DNA of 64,000 nt from Chiua virens (GCA_019787685.1 JAHNUO010000003.1:62001-126000), one strand, 5' to 3'; positions 18,743-30,975 are shown, counted from the stretch's first letter. Notes: generated by a model from the letters alone, not told the origin. Translations and numbers: made by a program.

Positions 18743-21700
18743 CATTCTCGTACCCATGTACTTGTAGCTGAACTTTCATCTCAATCTATGCAAATCCCTG
18801 TTAGATTGAATGTTACTGCTACCTCACAAGACGTCGACACCCGAGCCCTCATTGACTCTGGGGCAGGGATCAACTGCATCGACTGGCACTTTGTCCAGAA
18901 CCACAAATTCCCGAAGGATCGCCTTCCGAAACCCATCCCGGTTAGGAACGTTGACTCTACGATGAACAAAAATGGTGACATCAAATTCACCACCACCCTC
19001 CGGATTGCTCTTGGCGGAGTACTCCAACGCATAAAGTTCCACGTTATCCACTGTGGGTCTGAAAACGTCATCCTAGGACTCCCCTGGCTCAAGGCGACCA
19101 ATCCAATCATCGATTGGGTAGCCAAGACCATCACTGTGTCCGCTCCCGAACCCGACCTTCCACCCATCACTACCGACGAACCCAAACACTCCGCCAAACT
19201 CGCTCATCCACCCCCCATCCGTCCCGTCCGCCATCTTGATGTCGATCCCGTCTGGGACAGCAAACTCTACGACTACCTCGGCACCAAAACTGGGCACCGT
19301 TTTACGACCCAATCTGTGCAACACTCCGTCAACCGCGTCATGCGCGCAGGACAACACTTCATTCGGACCACTCAACCCGAGAAGCTCACCAACACTACCG
19401 CCCTCGCGGCTGCAGCAAAGAAACCCAAGGTCACCCTTCCTTCGGAATACGCCGAATTCGAATCCGTTTTCGCGAAGGAACCCTTCAATCAGATGCCTCC
19501 CTCTAGGTCGTGCGACCATGAAATCCATCTGAAAGACACCTTTCAACCAAAGGTCAGAAAGGTCTACCCCTTGTCCCCAGACGAGCGCAAGGCCACCAAC
19601 GACTTCATCGACGAACACCTTGCCAATGGCAAGATCCGCCCCTTGAACTCTCCTCAGGCCTCCCCCTTCTTCTTCGTCAAAAAGAAGGATGGCAAACTCC
19701 ATCCTTGCCAAGATTACCGCTATGTCAATGAACATACTGTCCGCGACGCCTATCCCCTTCCTCTTATCTCCGACCTCGTCGACAAACTCAAGGACGCCAA
19801 ACTGTTCACCAAGTTTGATGTCCGATGGGGTTACAACAACATTCGTATCAAGGACGGACATCAATGGAAAGCCACGTTCATCGCCCACCGCGGCCTCTTC
19901 GAACCCACGGTCATGTTCTTCGGACTGACCAACTCCCCCGCGACGTTCCAACGTTTCATGAACGATTCCTTCTGTGACATGATCGCCGAAGGATGGCTTG
20001 TCATTTACATGGACGACCTCCTTATCTTCTCCGAGGATGAGGCAACCCATACTGAATGCACAAAGCGTGTTCTCGCTCGCATGAAGGAACTCGACCTTCA
20101 CCTAAAACTTGAAAAATGCCACTTCGCTACCACCAAAGTCAAATACCTTGGCATGATTGCCCAACCTGGCGAGCTCGCCATGGACCCCGTCAAAGTAGCC
20201 GGCATCGCAGACTGGCCCACTCCCACCAAGCTCAAGGACGTCCGTTCGTTCATGGGCTTTGCCAACTTCTACCGTCGGTTCATTCCCGACTACTCCACCA
20301 TCGCCCGACCCCTCGTTGATCTCACGAAGAAAGACGCTCCCTGGACTTGGGGATCCTCCCAGATCTCCGCCTTCGAACGCCTCAAAAAGGCTTTTTCCAC
20401 GGATCCCGTGCTTCGGTTTCCTGACACGTCTCGACCCTTTGCAATTGCCACCGACGCCTCCAAATATGCGACGGGTGGTGTACTCCTCCAGACCGACACA
20501 AACGGTGACTGGAAATCCTGTTCCTACCTCTCCCAGTCTTTCAACGCTGCCAAGAGGAACTACAACATCTATGATCGTGAACTCCTCGCAGTCATTCGAT
20601 CCCTCAAAGCTTGGCGCCACCACCTCCGTGGCAGCGCACATCCTGTAACAGTCTTCTCCGACCACAAGAATCTGACGTATTTCCGTCAACCACAAAACCT
20701 GAACCGCCGACAAGCTTGTTGGCTCCTCAACCTCGCCGACTTCGACCTCACATTTTCCCACATCCCCGGGAAACTCCTCGACGGTCCAGATGCTCTCTCC
20801 CGCTGTCCTGACCATATCCCTTCGGGCTCGGACAATGAAAATGTCACACTCCTCCCTGACGATGTCTTCATTAACCTTGTCACCTTGGACCTGCAGTCCC
20901 TGATTGCCAAATCCTCGGTTGCCGACCCCCTTGTCCTTGACACCCTCAATGCCCTGGATGGTGGCCTCCCATCATCATTCCATGCCCGTCTCTCCGATTG
21001 GAAGTATGACACTGGTGTCCTGACTTACCAGGGCCGCGTCTACATATGTCCCTCCAAACCTCGAACTCCGCCAACAAATCATTGCTCGGCACCATGACTC
21101 TCACTCGGCCGGACATCCTGGTTACTTGAAGACTCGCCAACTCGTCGCTGCTGAATTCTGGTGGCCAGGACTCGCCTCTTTCGTCCGCTCATACGTCTCC
21201 GGCTGTGCTGCATGCCAGCAACACAAGGTCAACACCCACCTGACCACCCCTCCTCTTTCTCCGATCCCCTCCGCCTGCTCTCGCCCCTTCCAGAATGTGT
21301 CTGTGGATCTCATTACGGACCTGCCCACATCTGCGGAGGGCTACGATTCTCTCATGGTCGTGGTCGACCACGGCCTTACAAAGGGGGTAATTCTTTGCCC
21401 CACAGTGAAAACCGCTGATTCGGCTGGCATTGCCTGCCTCTTTTTCCACAAAGTCTACACCCGATTCGGCCTCTACGACAAAATCATCTCCGACTGTGGC
21501 CTGCAGTTCACTTCTGCTTTCGCAAAAGAGCTCTCCGGGCTTATCGGATACTGCCTCTCCCTATCAACCGCCTACCATCCCCAATCTGATGGTGAAACGG
21601 AACGAGTCAACCAAGAAGTCGAGACCTATCTCCACATGTATTGCCAAAACAATCCGGAGAAATGGGCTGATTTAATCCCAATGGCTGAATTCGCGCACAA

Positions 21701-23636
21701 CCACCGCCCTCACTCCGTCACCGGCAAGTCGCCGTTCTTCTTGATGATGGGATACGAACCCCGTCCCCTACCCACGATCATAACCGATACTAAACTCCCT
21801 GCTGTTGAAGAACACCTCAACGTTCTCTCAGCCGCCTGCAACGAAGCCCTCGCCACCCATGAACTCGCCCGCCAGGCCATGAAAGCTCGATCCTTCCACA
21901 GATTCAAACCATTTGCTAAAGGAGACCAAGTGTGGCTCAAAGCCTGCAACCTGAAATGGGAGCTTATTTCTTTGAAACTCGCATCTCGCCGGGAAGGACC
22001 ATTCACAATCACGGAAGTCCTCTCCCCGCTTACCTATCGCCTCCGTCTTCCCAAGACCTGGAAGATCCATCCGGTCTTCCATGCTTCCCTGTTATCGCCC
22101 TATTGCGAGACAGAAACCTATGGCCCGAACTTCCCAAAACCACCACCTGACCTTATTGCAGGAGAAGAGGAATACGAGATTGAGCAGATCTTGCGCCACA
22201 CATGGAACCCATGAAACCACAAGTTCCTGATCCGATGGAAAGGGTACTCCGCCGCTGATGACTCATGGGAACCCGAGTCCAACTTAGGAAACGCCAAGGA
22301 AACGGTCGACGCTTATAAGCGAACCCATCCCAAGGACTTCCCCTGCAGCTCCCTTTCCGTCCCACCACCACGACCACCTCGCTCCCCACTTCGACCACCT
22401 CCGCCTGTCTCTGTCAAAGCGATAATGACCTACCGCTCTTGCTCAACCCCTGACTTTGAGAACGAAATTATCCACTCCGTCCCTGTCTTCACCCCAACCA
22501 CATCCATCCCTCACTGCCCTCTTCCACCGCCAGCAACGCCTGCCTCCAATGTCAGCACCCTCTCCACCGAATCCTCCCTCACAGAGTCCACCCGACCCCC
22601 TTCTCCTGCTGTTTCAGCAGTTGCCTCCACAGGATAGGGAGCTCCTTCTCAATGGCCTGTTCCTTCTGAGCGCCCTAGTCGCGTTTGTTCTCCTCTCCAG
22701 GCAGTAGACCTGCCTTATCATTCACACACTATCCATTCTTCTTCCTCAACCCCCGAGTACTTTCGCTGCATGTGCGAACTTATCCTAGACCCCGCGATGG
22801 CTTTCCCCATCAAACATCACCTAGACTTGAACTCCCCACTCAACGCCCTTTACCTCGCATATCTCCAGTGCGAGCGCCTTACTTTCGTCCAATCCGACCT
22901 ACTTGGTCGTGACCATCATTCCCACCTCCTCTCTGCGGTGACCGGACAAATCCATGACTGTATCTGCGCCTATATTGAGCATACTCTCCACCAGATGCAG
23001 ATGGGCAAATTCTTGGAAGATCTCCACCGCTACCAAGCGGATCTCGCCCGTCACATGGCTCCTCCCTCTCGTCCCTCGTCGCCTCCATCCGCATCCTCGA
23101 CTCCCTTCACCGAAGAGGAGATGCTCGCTTGTAACCATGCCGAAGCTGAACTGATGTTTCGGACTGGTCAGGTATCCCTCCCCGACGATCACCCTCGATG
23201 GCATGAAGCATGCTTTGAGTGCCGAAAGCTTGGTCACGTCCGCGTTGAGTGCCCCATGTATCAATGCCCAATCTGCCTCACCTGGGCCCCCGGTCACATC
23301 CAATCTCGCTGCCCTGGACAACCTCCTTGGGTATGCGCTCGCATCCCCCTTGCCAATCGGCTTACTCCTGTGGCTGCCGGGAATACTTGGAGACGGTGTT
23401 CCCCTCGCCCCGCCATCCCGTCTATGTCGTCCTCCTCGATGAACTCGTCTTCATCATCTCACCGCAACGGCCGCTCCATACTCCCTATACCCCCTCCTCA
23501 ACGAGCCTGCCGCCATGCGCGACAACGTTCTGCGTCTCCTGATCAACGCTCGGTCTCCCCATGTGATGACCCCATCGACGACAAGGGCTACGCCAATATC
23601 ACCGGCAGTCCTGTCCGTGATGTGTTCGATTTCTAG
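18707..23636 (+). pseudogene. pol: Element B Pol, broken by a 4-bp insertion and two nonsense codons
   Basis: Colinear with Element A Pol through protease (DSGAG), RT (YMDD), RNase H (DASKYATG), integrase, chromodomain and the C-terminal double knuckle (CFECRKLGHVRVEC, CPICLTWAPGHIQSRC). Breaks are as follows. A 4-bp insertion at about 21043-21048 shifts the frame between RNase H and integrase. TGA is at 22212-22214 in the chromodomain, where A has CTC. TAG is at 22635-22637, where A has TGG. The pieces are otherwise open: 18707-21097, 21126-22214, and from 22215 to the TAG and beyond to 23636. Many Arg codons have turned into Cys, His or Gln. Non-functional. Confidence 0.93.
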
Positions 23637-23678
23637 TGATGATCTTCACTTGGTGCTTTGATCGTACTCCGGGGGTAA

Positions 23679-24409
23679 TGTTACAATTTCTTTCTTTCAT
23701 TTCACTTGTACCTCTTCACTTTACTCGATACCTAGGTATCCTCGTGCGTTCATCCGTACTCGTTCTCTCTTGACCTTTGTAAACTCCGCACTGGCCTCAC
23801 CCGGATGCTTACATTCTTCTTTTCTTGTCATCATCTGATGGCATCGCACTTACTCATTCAATTCTCGTCATCATCCAATGGCTTTGCATTTGTCATTTCA
23901 TCTTCGTCATCGTCCGTTGCGTTCGCATCGTACAATTTCCCCTTTTGTTTACTGCGCACTCCTTTTGGCCCTTTGGCCCTTCCGCTCTTCAGGCCACCTC
24001 CTTTTAGTTACTTGGTCCGTGCACAGTTCTCGTAGTATAAATACCTCGCAGCGATACTCTTGTACTCTAGTCTTGATCTCCGCAATCTAGCTGAGTATCT
24101 CTGCTCCACTCACCTCAGCGCCTGTGACCACTCGACCGGATGACTCCTCCAAGTCCTCCAGGAACACTCAGACTCACCGTAGTCAACTCTCGACCCTCAA
24201 CCGTCCCTCGGGTATAGATTCCCAACCGGACAACTCTCAGCAACACCTGAGTTTTCACTCATCTCTCTGGTAGCCATCTGCTGACCAGAAACCCTCGTTC
24301 AACTCTTCAGCGCACCACATATCAAGTGGTGGTTGTTTGAGTTATCGCAGCCACTTGGTACTTGGCGCTTTTGCGGCTACGTTAGATCCTACCCGGAACT
24401 ATCGTAACA
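23679..24409 (+). repeat. Element B 3' LTR
   Basis: 731 bp, uninterrupted, TG...CA ends, followed by the AAGAG target duplication (24410-24414). It serves as the reference for locating the insertion in the 5' LTR. Confidence 0.96.
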
Positions 24410-24746
24410 AAGAGGCAGTGATGAAGGCAAGGTTGACAGAGGGGTGTTTGCTTGGGTATCTAAGGGCAATTAGAGGTTCCAATAGAAGTTATGAAACATG
24501 TTTCTTACCAGATAATTTGGTTGGCTCGTCTTCCAATGTGAGTGCACGGACCACACTAACAATTCCATCGGCACGTTCCTTCAATAATTGAATCCCCTGA
24601 AGGAGTTCCATGAGAGCTTGATGCAAAGCAACGCTATCAGTGAAGGCACGGAGAAAACGGATAGAGGATGAACTGCTCATCGTATCCTTCAGTAAGACAG
24701 AAGTAGGGTTGTTGTCAGAGGATTTGGAAATGGATTGGGTGGTCAT

Positions 24747-25273
24747 GGTGAACAGTGAGAGTGGCAATTGACTGTGAAGCAAGTGACACAGGCAAGCGTC
24801 AGGCTGGCTGCACATGAACCAGAGAGCGGGTTTTATGTCCTGGCTGTTCAGAATATTTTAGTCCTCGCACTCCGAGCAGAAGGCGGAAAGGGATGCTTAT
24901 CCATCATTTGTCGGGTTGTGTGTCTTCATCGGAGTGCAGTCGGTGAGTTGTCCTGACAGATCTAAGCTTTCCGAGCCAGTACTTCTCGTAGTCCCCGCGG
25001 TCCCCGCACTCCGAGTATAAGGTAAAACAAGGGAGGTCCTTGTTATCATACAGAATGTGGCGACAGTGAGTATAGCCTTGTAAATCAGTGGCAGAACGCT
25101 GCCTTATTATGGTAAAAGGTCAATGTGTGGCCGCCTGACGGAGCTTCAAGGAGTTTTGCCATGGAACACATGCCTACCCGCTTCTTTCCGCATGCAGTGT
25201 ACTTGAGGTATAAGCGGGTTACGTTGCAACGCATCCTATCAGTCACGGTGATTGGTACCTGAACACTTTTTGG
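24747..25273. other. Region between the RNase H1-like gene and KDZ-1
   Basis: No supported gene. It is probably the shared upstream region of the minus-strand gene (start 24746) and the plus-strand KDZ gene. The phrase CGCACTCCGAG occurs twice (about 24867 and 25005). ACGTTGCAACGCA at about 25222 matches the core of the minisatellite downstream of KDZ-1 (30.4-31.0 kb). Confidence 0.4.
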
Positions 25274-28200
25274 GTGCATGTTGGACTGCAAAGGTATGTA
25301 GCGATGCAGTTGTTATGGAATACAAATAATTTGTTTCACATTGGCAAAGGTCTCCATTTCAAAAATACGAAGGGTTTCAAGGTACTCGAGAGAAAGACAT
25401 TCGGTCAAACGGAAGGACACCATACGAAAGTCCACAGGGATGTGAGTGGACTTCTACGCCTCAGCAAGAAGAAGTACAACATTAAGGTTCAAGATGGTCC
25501 TACCAACGAGGACTTGCTGGTACCTTCCTCATCCACGGAAAACCCCACTTTTGATGATGTCGAGCCCATTTCTATGGATACACTTCCTCCTGACTCCGAC
25601 ATCGACGCTATCCTTGGTGAAGAGCCCCCGAGGAGACAGTATGCATCAGTGAGTGGATCCTCTTCAGATGACTTTCCCATTTCGAGTTGAACTTTGTCTC
25701 AAAGGATCACCTGCTGTTGGTGTGGGTAAAAGATGAACGACAAGACTTCCTTGACGAGTTTTTACGTTTGGAAGGAAGATGTGGAAGTGGTGCCATTTGT
25801 TTTCTTTGCAATGCAGCGCCTGCGTTGGTGCGATGTTCCGATTGTCTCAGTACTGAGATGCTGTGCACAGCCTGTACGATCCAGAGACACCAGATGACAC
25901 CCTTACACCATGTGAAGGTATGATCGCCCAATGCCAACCCTCGAATATGTGCTAATCCAAGTCTCGATGGCAGGTTTGGAATGGGAAGTTTTTTGAGAGG
26001 ACAAGCTTGAAGAACCTCGGACAAAGAGTTCAGCTTGGCCATCTACCCGGAGACCAATGCTATCGTCCGATACCGGCTATTAAGGATGACTTTGTCATCA
26101 TTCACAGTAATGGTGTTCATTCCGTCGCAGTTGACTTCTGTGGCTGTGAGCGAGCAGAGAGACCAACTCATCAGCTGCTCCGCATGGAATGGTTTCCTGC
26201 AAGTTCTGACAAACCTCGCACTGCTGTATCCTTTGGTGTACTCGAGTTATTCCACCTCCTTTCATTTGAGTCGAAGGTATCCAGTTATGAGTTTTACAAG
26301 GCGTTGGTACGCCTGTCAGACAATACCGGCCTGGGAGATACAAAAGTAAGTCTAATGACTTTGCTCCGTTTGTCTCATTCCTATTGCTTGTCAGGATCGT
26401 TATGATCAATTCTTACAGGTCGTCCAAGAATGGTGCCATCTTAAAATGCTGAAATGTTCGGGCTGTGGACATGACAGTGACGGAGTGGAATCTACACAAG
26501 AGGGGGAGTGCGCGGTACTTTGTCCTGCATGTCCCCATCCTGGAATCAATTTAGCCTCAGGATGGATGGAAGCACCAATGGAGAAACGGTGTGCATTCTA
26601 TGAATGCAAAGTTCTTTTCATGTCTAATTTCTCTCTCGTGTCCAGATGGCTGTACACACTTTTTATTGCAATTGATGCTAATTTCCGAATGAAGCGAAAG
26701 GCAGTGTCGAGCGACACAGCTGATCCCGGGTTGCGTCGCAGATGGGCTTATTTCATTGAAGAAATGGGATACAAATCCTATCTTAGCAAGCTCCTCAATG
26801 AGCTGCAGCCAGTATGTTGCTGATTTATTCCATTCAGTTGTATTAACCACTTCTCGTTTCTAGAAAAGTAGCTGCTCTAGTCATAGCGCAGTCAACACAG
26901 CAGACACCAAGTCAACGACAGGGCTCACTGCGACTGGTGTCGGAACCATTGACTGTGCCTGACATGGCTTCAAGCTTCCTTGTGGTGTGGGGGATCTACA
27001 GAAAGGAGAAAAGTAAGTGGTCATGGCAATATGGTTTATGATTGTTCTGATTCTATGCTTATATAGATATATTAATATGGATTATCTTGTGTTCTCTGCG
27101 CTGCGCATCTTTGCTCCCTTGCTCGTGTTCAAAATCTCGTATGACATAGCATGTCAATGGTACAAACATTTGTGGAGCAGGATGGTGCAAGTTCCCAAAG
27201 TGTGGCATATCAATCCCACATCCAAGGATGTCACATTCCTGGTACCCAAATTCCATCTTCCCACTCACGTGGCAGAATGTCATTGGCTATTTTCCTTCAA
27301 CCTTGTCCGGGGTGTAGGCCGAACGGATGGCGAAGCTCCGGAACGAGGATGGGCTGACATCAATCCCACTGCTTCTAGCACGAAAGAAATGGGACCTGGA
27401 TCTCGGCATGACACGATTGACGATCATTTCGGAGACTGGAATTGGAAGAAAGTGATCAATTTAGGTATGTCTTACCGGCAGAGAACCAATTTGAATTGAC
27501 ATCTCATTATGCGACAGGGATTACTATTTTAACCAAGATACAAGAAGCTGTTCCAGAATGAAATGATCACCGCAAAGACTTTTTGGAGTTGTCCCAGTCG
27601 CTCTGCATGAAATATCCAGATTTAGTGTCTACATGGGAACGTGGTGTTCAAGAATGGGAACTTGACCCAACCATGCCAAATCCATTTGAAGTAAAGGCAC
27701 AAGGTATGTTCGTTCATCTGATTTGCACATGTGGCTCAGAACAGTTCGCAAAAATTACTCAAGCTAGTATTCGCTTGCAATTGGCTCAAGAAGATGCGAT
27801 GGTTGCTAGTCAATTGACATAGCTTCCGTTGCATGCGGAGGTCACTCCAAGCGTCCTCATAGATACAGGGATTGAGCTAGAGGATCAACAGTACACCTTA
27901 TTTAGTGATGCAGCTTTGTAACGTATTGATCAGAGTTTCCCTAGACAACGTCTCACGGCCGAAACCGAAAGGCTCGGACAACATGCCACCGATAAACAGA
28001 AGGCACAACTCCAACAACGAATCAACGCACTCATCCGACGGATCGATGCATGGGTCAAAATACAAACCCTTTTCATACCAGGAGTTGCCGGTCTACGAGA
28101 TGCCACAAGAGACCTCACAAGTGGTGTCTCTCGCTCTGCTCAGCCTCAGGATTTTCCCCTCTTATTACCATCTTCGATTGCTCAGCGTGTGGACTGCAAC

Positions 28201-29609
28201 GAAACCTTGGAGCAGATCGAGTGGAAGCTTCGTGAGGGTCAGGCACATGATGCTTTGAATGAGCTGTGGCAAGCGCTATGGTCAAGAGCCTACATGCTCA
28301 GATTCAAAGATTGCTTCCTATGAGGACAGGGTGCGAATACACGTGCAAGAAATTGCCTGAAAAGTGTCGAAGCTAAGATAGAAGCTAGTGTGCGGAAATA
28401 TTGGACGGCATATCGTGCCCTTGTCATCCTTGGAGACTTTTTGGGGAAGGTAGGATGGAAAACTTACCTTCGACCGCTTGTAGATGAAGATATTCATTCC
28501 ATGACGGATGGGACTGATGATGCTCGCAGCGAGGGCCGGAGAAGATTATTGTGGATATGGTTGGTCTGTGTTACAACTTTTCTCTTTTGCCTTGTCGACT
28601 CCATTTCCCAATGGACTCTTACCTTAGCTCTTCCGCTCTATGACCCACTCCCCGTACTTGCAGAGATCATATCGCTCCATAGCATGGTAGCTTCTTTGTT
28701 CCTCGATCGGTTGTCGTTGCACGACTCCCTCTTCTCACGAAGTGCTCCCACTTCACCTTTGTTCCCCTTACTTAGTTCTTCCCTTCGTTGGAACACCCCT
28801 TTATATCAAATGTATATAACTCGCAGCGATACTCCCTCTGTACCACCGTACTTCTGTAGTACCCGCAATCTAGCTGAGTATCTCTGCTCCACTCGCCACA
28901 GCGCCTGTGACCACTCGACCAGGGACTTCTCTCGTCGTCCCTTGACACAACACTCGGACTCTACGTAGTCAACCCTTGACCCTCAACCGACCCTCAGGTA
29001 TAGATTCCCAACCGGACAACTCTCAGCAACACCTGAGTTTTCACCCGTCTCTCTGGTAGCAATCCGCTGACCAGAAACCTTCGTTCAACTCTTCAGCACA
29101 CCACGTATCAAGTGGTGGTTGTTTGAGTTATCGCAGCCACTTGGTACTTGGTGCTTTTGCGGCTACGTTAGATCCTACCCAGAACTATCGTAACAGTCTG
29201 TGGGTATTCCGAGGGTGCAGCCGAGGATGACACTGACACTGGTGTGCAGGAAGGTGAGTACGTGTGGAAGGTCAATGTAGAACTTCTAATTAAAGGATCC
29301 ACAGCGCTTCGGATTGAATGGTGTCAGACATGAGCCCATGCAAATCGGTGGTCTGAAGAAGTGATGCTGCTGTTCTTCAAACAGCAGCACGTCCTCCGGT
29401 TCCTGCAGTGGCACACAGACTGGTGGACCGCCAAAGCAAGTGCCTGCGTTGTTGATAACCCTGAGCTGGCAGAAGGGTTGACGGCATATGCTGAACGACA
29501 GGCCTCGATATGACTTGGCCTCAAGGGAAGGTTCCAGTATATGTGGAGGGACACTCAGTGGTTTCTGGAGATTGCCGATGAGCATGGAGATCTTACTATT
29601 ACTACTTGA
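25274..29609 (+). pseudogene. KDZ-1: KDZ transposase with CxC2-like cysteine cluster, decayed
   Basis: Plus-strand spliced gene, start uncertain. The N-terminal part ends SMDTLPPDSDIDAILGEEPP. The Cys cluster is CFLCNAAPALVRCSDC...CTAC, then NSIHS-like HSNGVHSVAVDFCGCE. Catalytic-core blocks are FIAIDANFRMKRK (first Asp), KISYDIACQW (second Asp) and GVGRTDGEAPERGW (DGE). It then has MGPGSRHDTIDDHFGDWNW and a helical C-terminal half. In-frame stops are TGA 26960-26962, TGA 27559-27561, TAG 27830-27832, TAA 27919-27921, TGA 28321-28323 and TGA 29331-29333. Four of the six are TGA where the context predicts CGA (Arg). The gene is further split by a solo LTR at 28569-29195. The terminal stop is at 29607-29609. 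The triad residues survive but the gene is dead. Confidence 0.88.
28569..29195 (+). repeat. Solo LTR (627 bp) inserted in KDZ-1
   Basis: TGTTACAACT...ATCGTAACA with 5-bp duplication GTCTG at 28564-28568 and 29196-29200. Removing it restores the KDZ-1 frame (RRRLLWIWLVCG). From CTCGCAGCGATACTC (about 28823) onward it matches the R/U5 of Elements A and B closely. The upstream U3 is unrelated. The short segment used for self-priming in A and B (TAGTCTTGATCT) is absent and replaced. Confidence 0.93.
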
Positions 29610-29816
29610 TCGGATCACAACTTAAAGTAGGCAATGTAATGCTTCTGTCATGCAAAAGCTGGAGGAATCTGTTGCATTATCGTGAAGTACTACTGATAGG
29701 CTACGAGCTTCTTGCAACAAATTGTGGCGTTGGATGGATCCTCATACTTGGGGCATCATCCCACTAGTAAAAGGGTGACCGGGTCCGAATTTGCGACCCC
29801 TGCAGCTTGCTTCCCC

Positions 29817-30300
29817 ATGGCCTACAACACAGCCGGTGCCCTTATCAAACTCAGCCTACCGCGCCAAGTGACTCTCCATTCCATCATACTCACATGTGAG
29901 TATACAGAACCAGTTGTAAGTGAAGTGATCACTTTCCTATTGCGATGAGAACCTCACCTGTTCTAGACTTTCCAGATCGAAGTGGACAATACAGACCCCA
30001 TCATCGTGCAGCCGCTCCCCCCGCTCCCCCTATCCAATCAGGACAACATTCCGCCTGTTCCATGTGATGAAATTGCCCAGGCCAATCGGATGCCGTCAGA
30101 GGATCTGATGACAATGTACGAGATGGAGGAGGAAAAGGCAGCCCGCCTCACAGCAGCCCAGTCAACACAGATGGTGAGTGATTTTTTTTTTGGTCTCATT
30201 AATTAACGAACCTTCCTCATATGTGCAGAAGGGGGAACAGGTTGTGGATCATGATGGTAATCTCTTGTCTCAGTTACCAGCACATGAGCAAGTCGAGTGA
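29817..30300 (+). CDS. Small three-exon gene of unknown function
   Basis: Exons 29817-29915, 29967-30173 and 30229-30300, joined by 51-bp and 55-bp introns (GTAAGT...CTAG, GTGAGT...GCAG) with phase kept. The product is about 125 residues: MAYNTAGALIKLSLPRQVTL, then a Pro-rich segment, then an acidic/helical stretch YEMEEEKAARL. The frame is open further upstream to 29712 without an ATG, so an earlier exon may exist. It follows KDZ-1 on the same strand by about 200 bp and may be a passenger gene of that element. No known motif. Confidence 0.45.
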
Positions 30301-30424
30301 TGCGTGAAGCGCAGGTGTCGGGGGACCAAAAGAGCATTGGGTTTGTAAGCAGATTCGCTGTGCAGCGGTTCTAGAGTTTCTTGATACTACTATTGTGTGC
30401 TGCATATTACAAAAACAAAGAACA

Positions 30425-30955
30425 TTGCAACGTGAGGATGTTAGTGCAACGTTAGTGCGTTGTCATTTGGGTATTGCAACGCAGGAGCACGATGGTACAG
30501 ACTGTATGGGACTTACGTTGCAACGCGGGAGTGAGGGGTATGGTCCGGACTGTATCGTTTGTGTTGCAATGCGGGAGTGCGGGGTACAGAGTATCGTTTG
30601 GGTGTTGCAACGCGGGAACGCGGTGGTACAGACTGTATGGGACTTACGTTGCAATGCGGGAGTGAGGGGTATGGTCTGGGCTGTATCGTTTGTGTTGCAA
30701 TGCGGGGGTACAGACTCTATCATTTGTGTGTTGCAATGCGGGAGCGCGATGGTACAGACTGTATGGGACTTACGTTGCAACGCGGGAGTGAGGGGTACGG
30801 TCCGGACTGTATTGTTTGTGTTGCAACGCAGGAGTGTGGGGTACGGAGTATCGTTTGGGTGTTGCAACGCAGGATTTGTGTGTTGGGTACAGACTGTATC
30901 ATTTGGGTGTTGCAACGCGGGAGCACGGTGGTACACAGACTGTACAGCAGAGGTA
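30425..30955 (+). repeat. Minisatellite with a three-part higher-order pattern (GTTGCAACGCGGGAG core)
   Basis: About eleven units of 35-48 bp each start GTTGCAAYGCGGGAG. Three unit types follow each other: A ends GTATGGGACTTAC, B ends GTATCGTTTGT and C ends TATCGTTTGGGT. They run A-B-C, A-B-C', A-B-C, then further C-like and A-like units. Degenerate units precede it from 30425. Both strands are open over long stretches because of repetition, so I do not call genes here. Confidence 0.85.
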
Positions 30956-30975
30956 GAACAGGAAATGCTACCGTA

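Larger units (their letters stand above)
14635..24409 (+). mobile_element. Element B: older copy of the same Ty3/gypsy family, with nested insertions
   Basis: LTRs of 731 bp at 14635-17393 (interrupted) and 23679-24409. The target duplication AAGAG is at 14630-14634 and 24410-24414. It has the same PBS, gag, frameshift site, pol and purine run as Element A. Its LTRs differ from each other at about 18 positions by hand count, all transitions and about 16 of them at CpG. Pol carries a 4-bp insertion and two nonsense codons. Confidence 0.96.
14159..24746 (-). pseudogene. Gene with RNase H1 N-terminal (caulimovirus VI-like) domain, split by Element B
   Basis: Minus-strand exons: 24746-24509, 24459-24410 plus 14634-14379 (one exon cut by Element B), and 14321-14159. 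Removing Element B and one AAGAG copy restores an open exon across the junction. The 49-bp and 57-bp introns have GTAAGA/GTAAGG donors and TTAG acceptors. The joined product is about 233 residues: a Ser-rich N-terminus starting MTTQSISKSS, a Pro/Ser linker, then FYMVTQGRLTGVISSW and ENASPLVDRMSGVTFRR. The latter resembles the small RNase H1 N-terminal RNA/DNA-hybrid binding fold found in many fungal proteins without a catalytic domain. No stop codons occur in the exons, so inactivation is due only to the insertion. The domain call is from pattern memory. Confidence 0.7.

Noticed and set aside
22212..22214. TGA in the Element B chromodomain as programmed readthrough
   Set aside because: Element A has a sense codon there, and Element B carries a frameshift and another stop, so simple decay is enough.
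30425..30955. CRISPR-like array
   Set aside because: Fungal context, units directly abut without unique spacers, and unit types repeat in order. It is a minisatellite.
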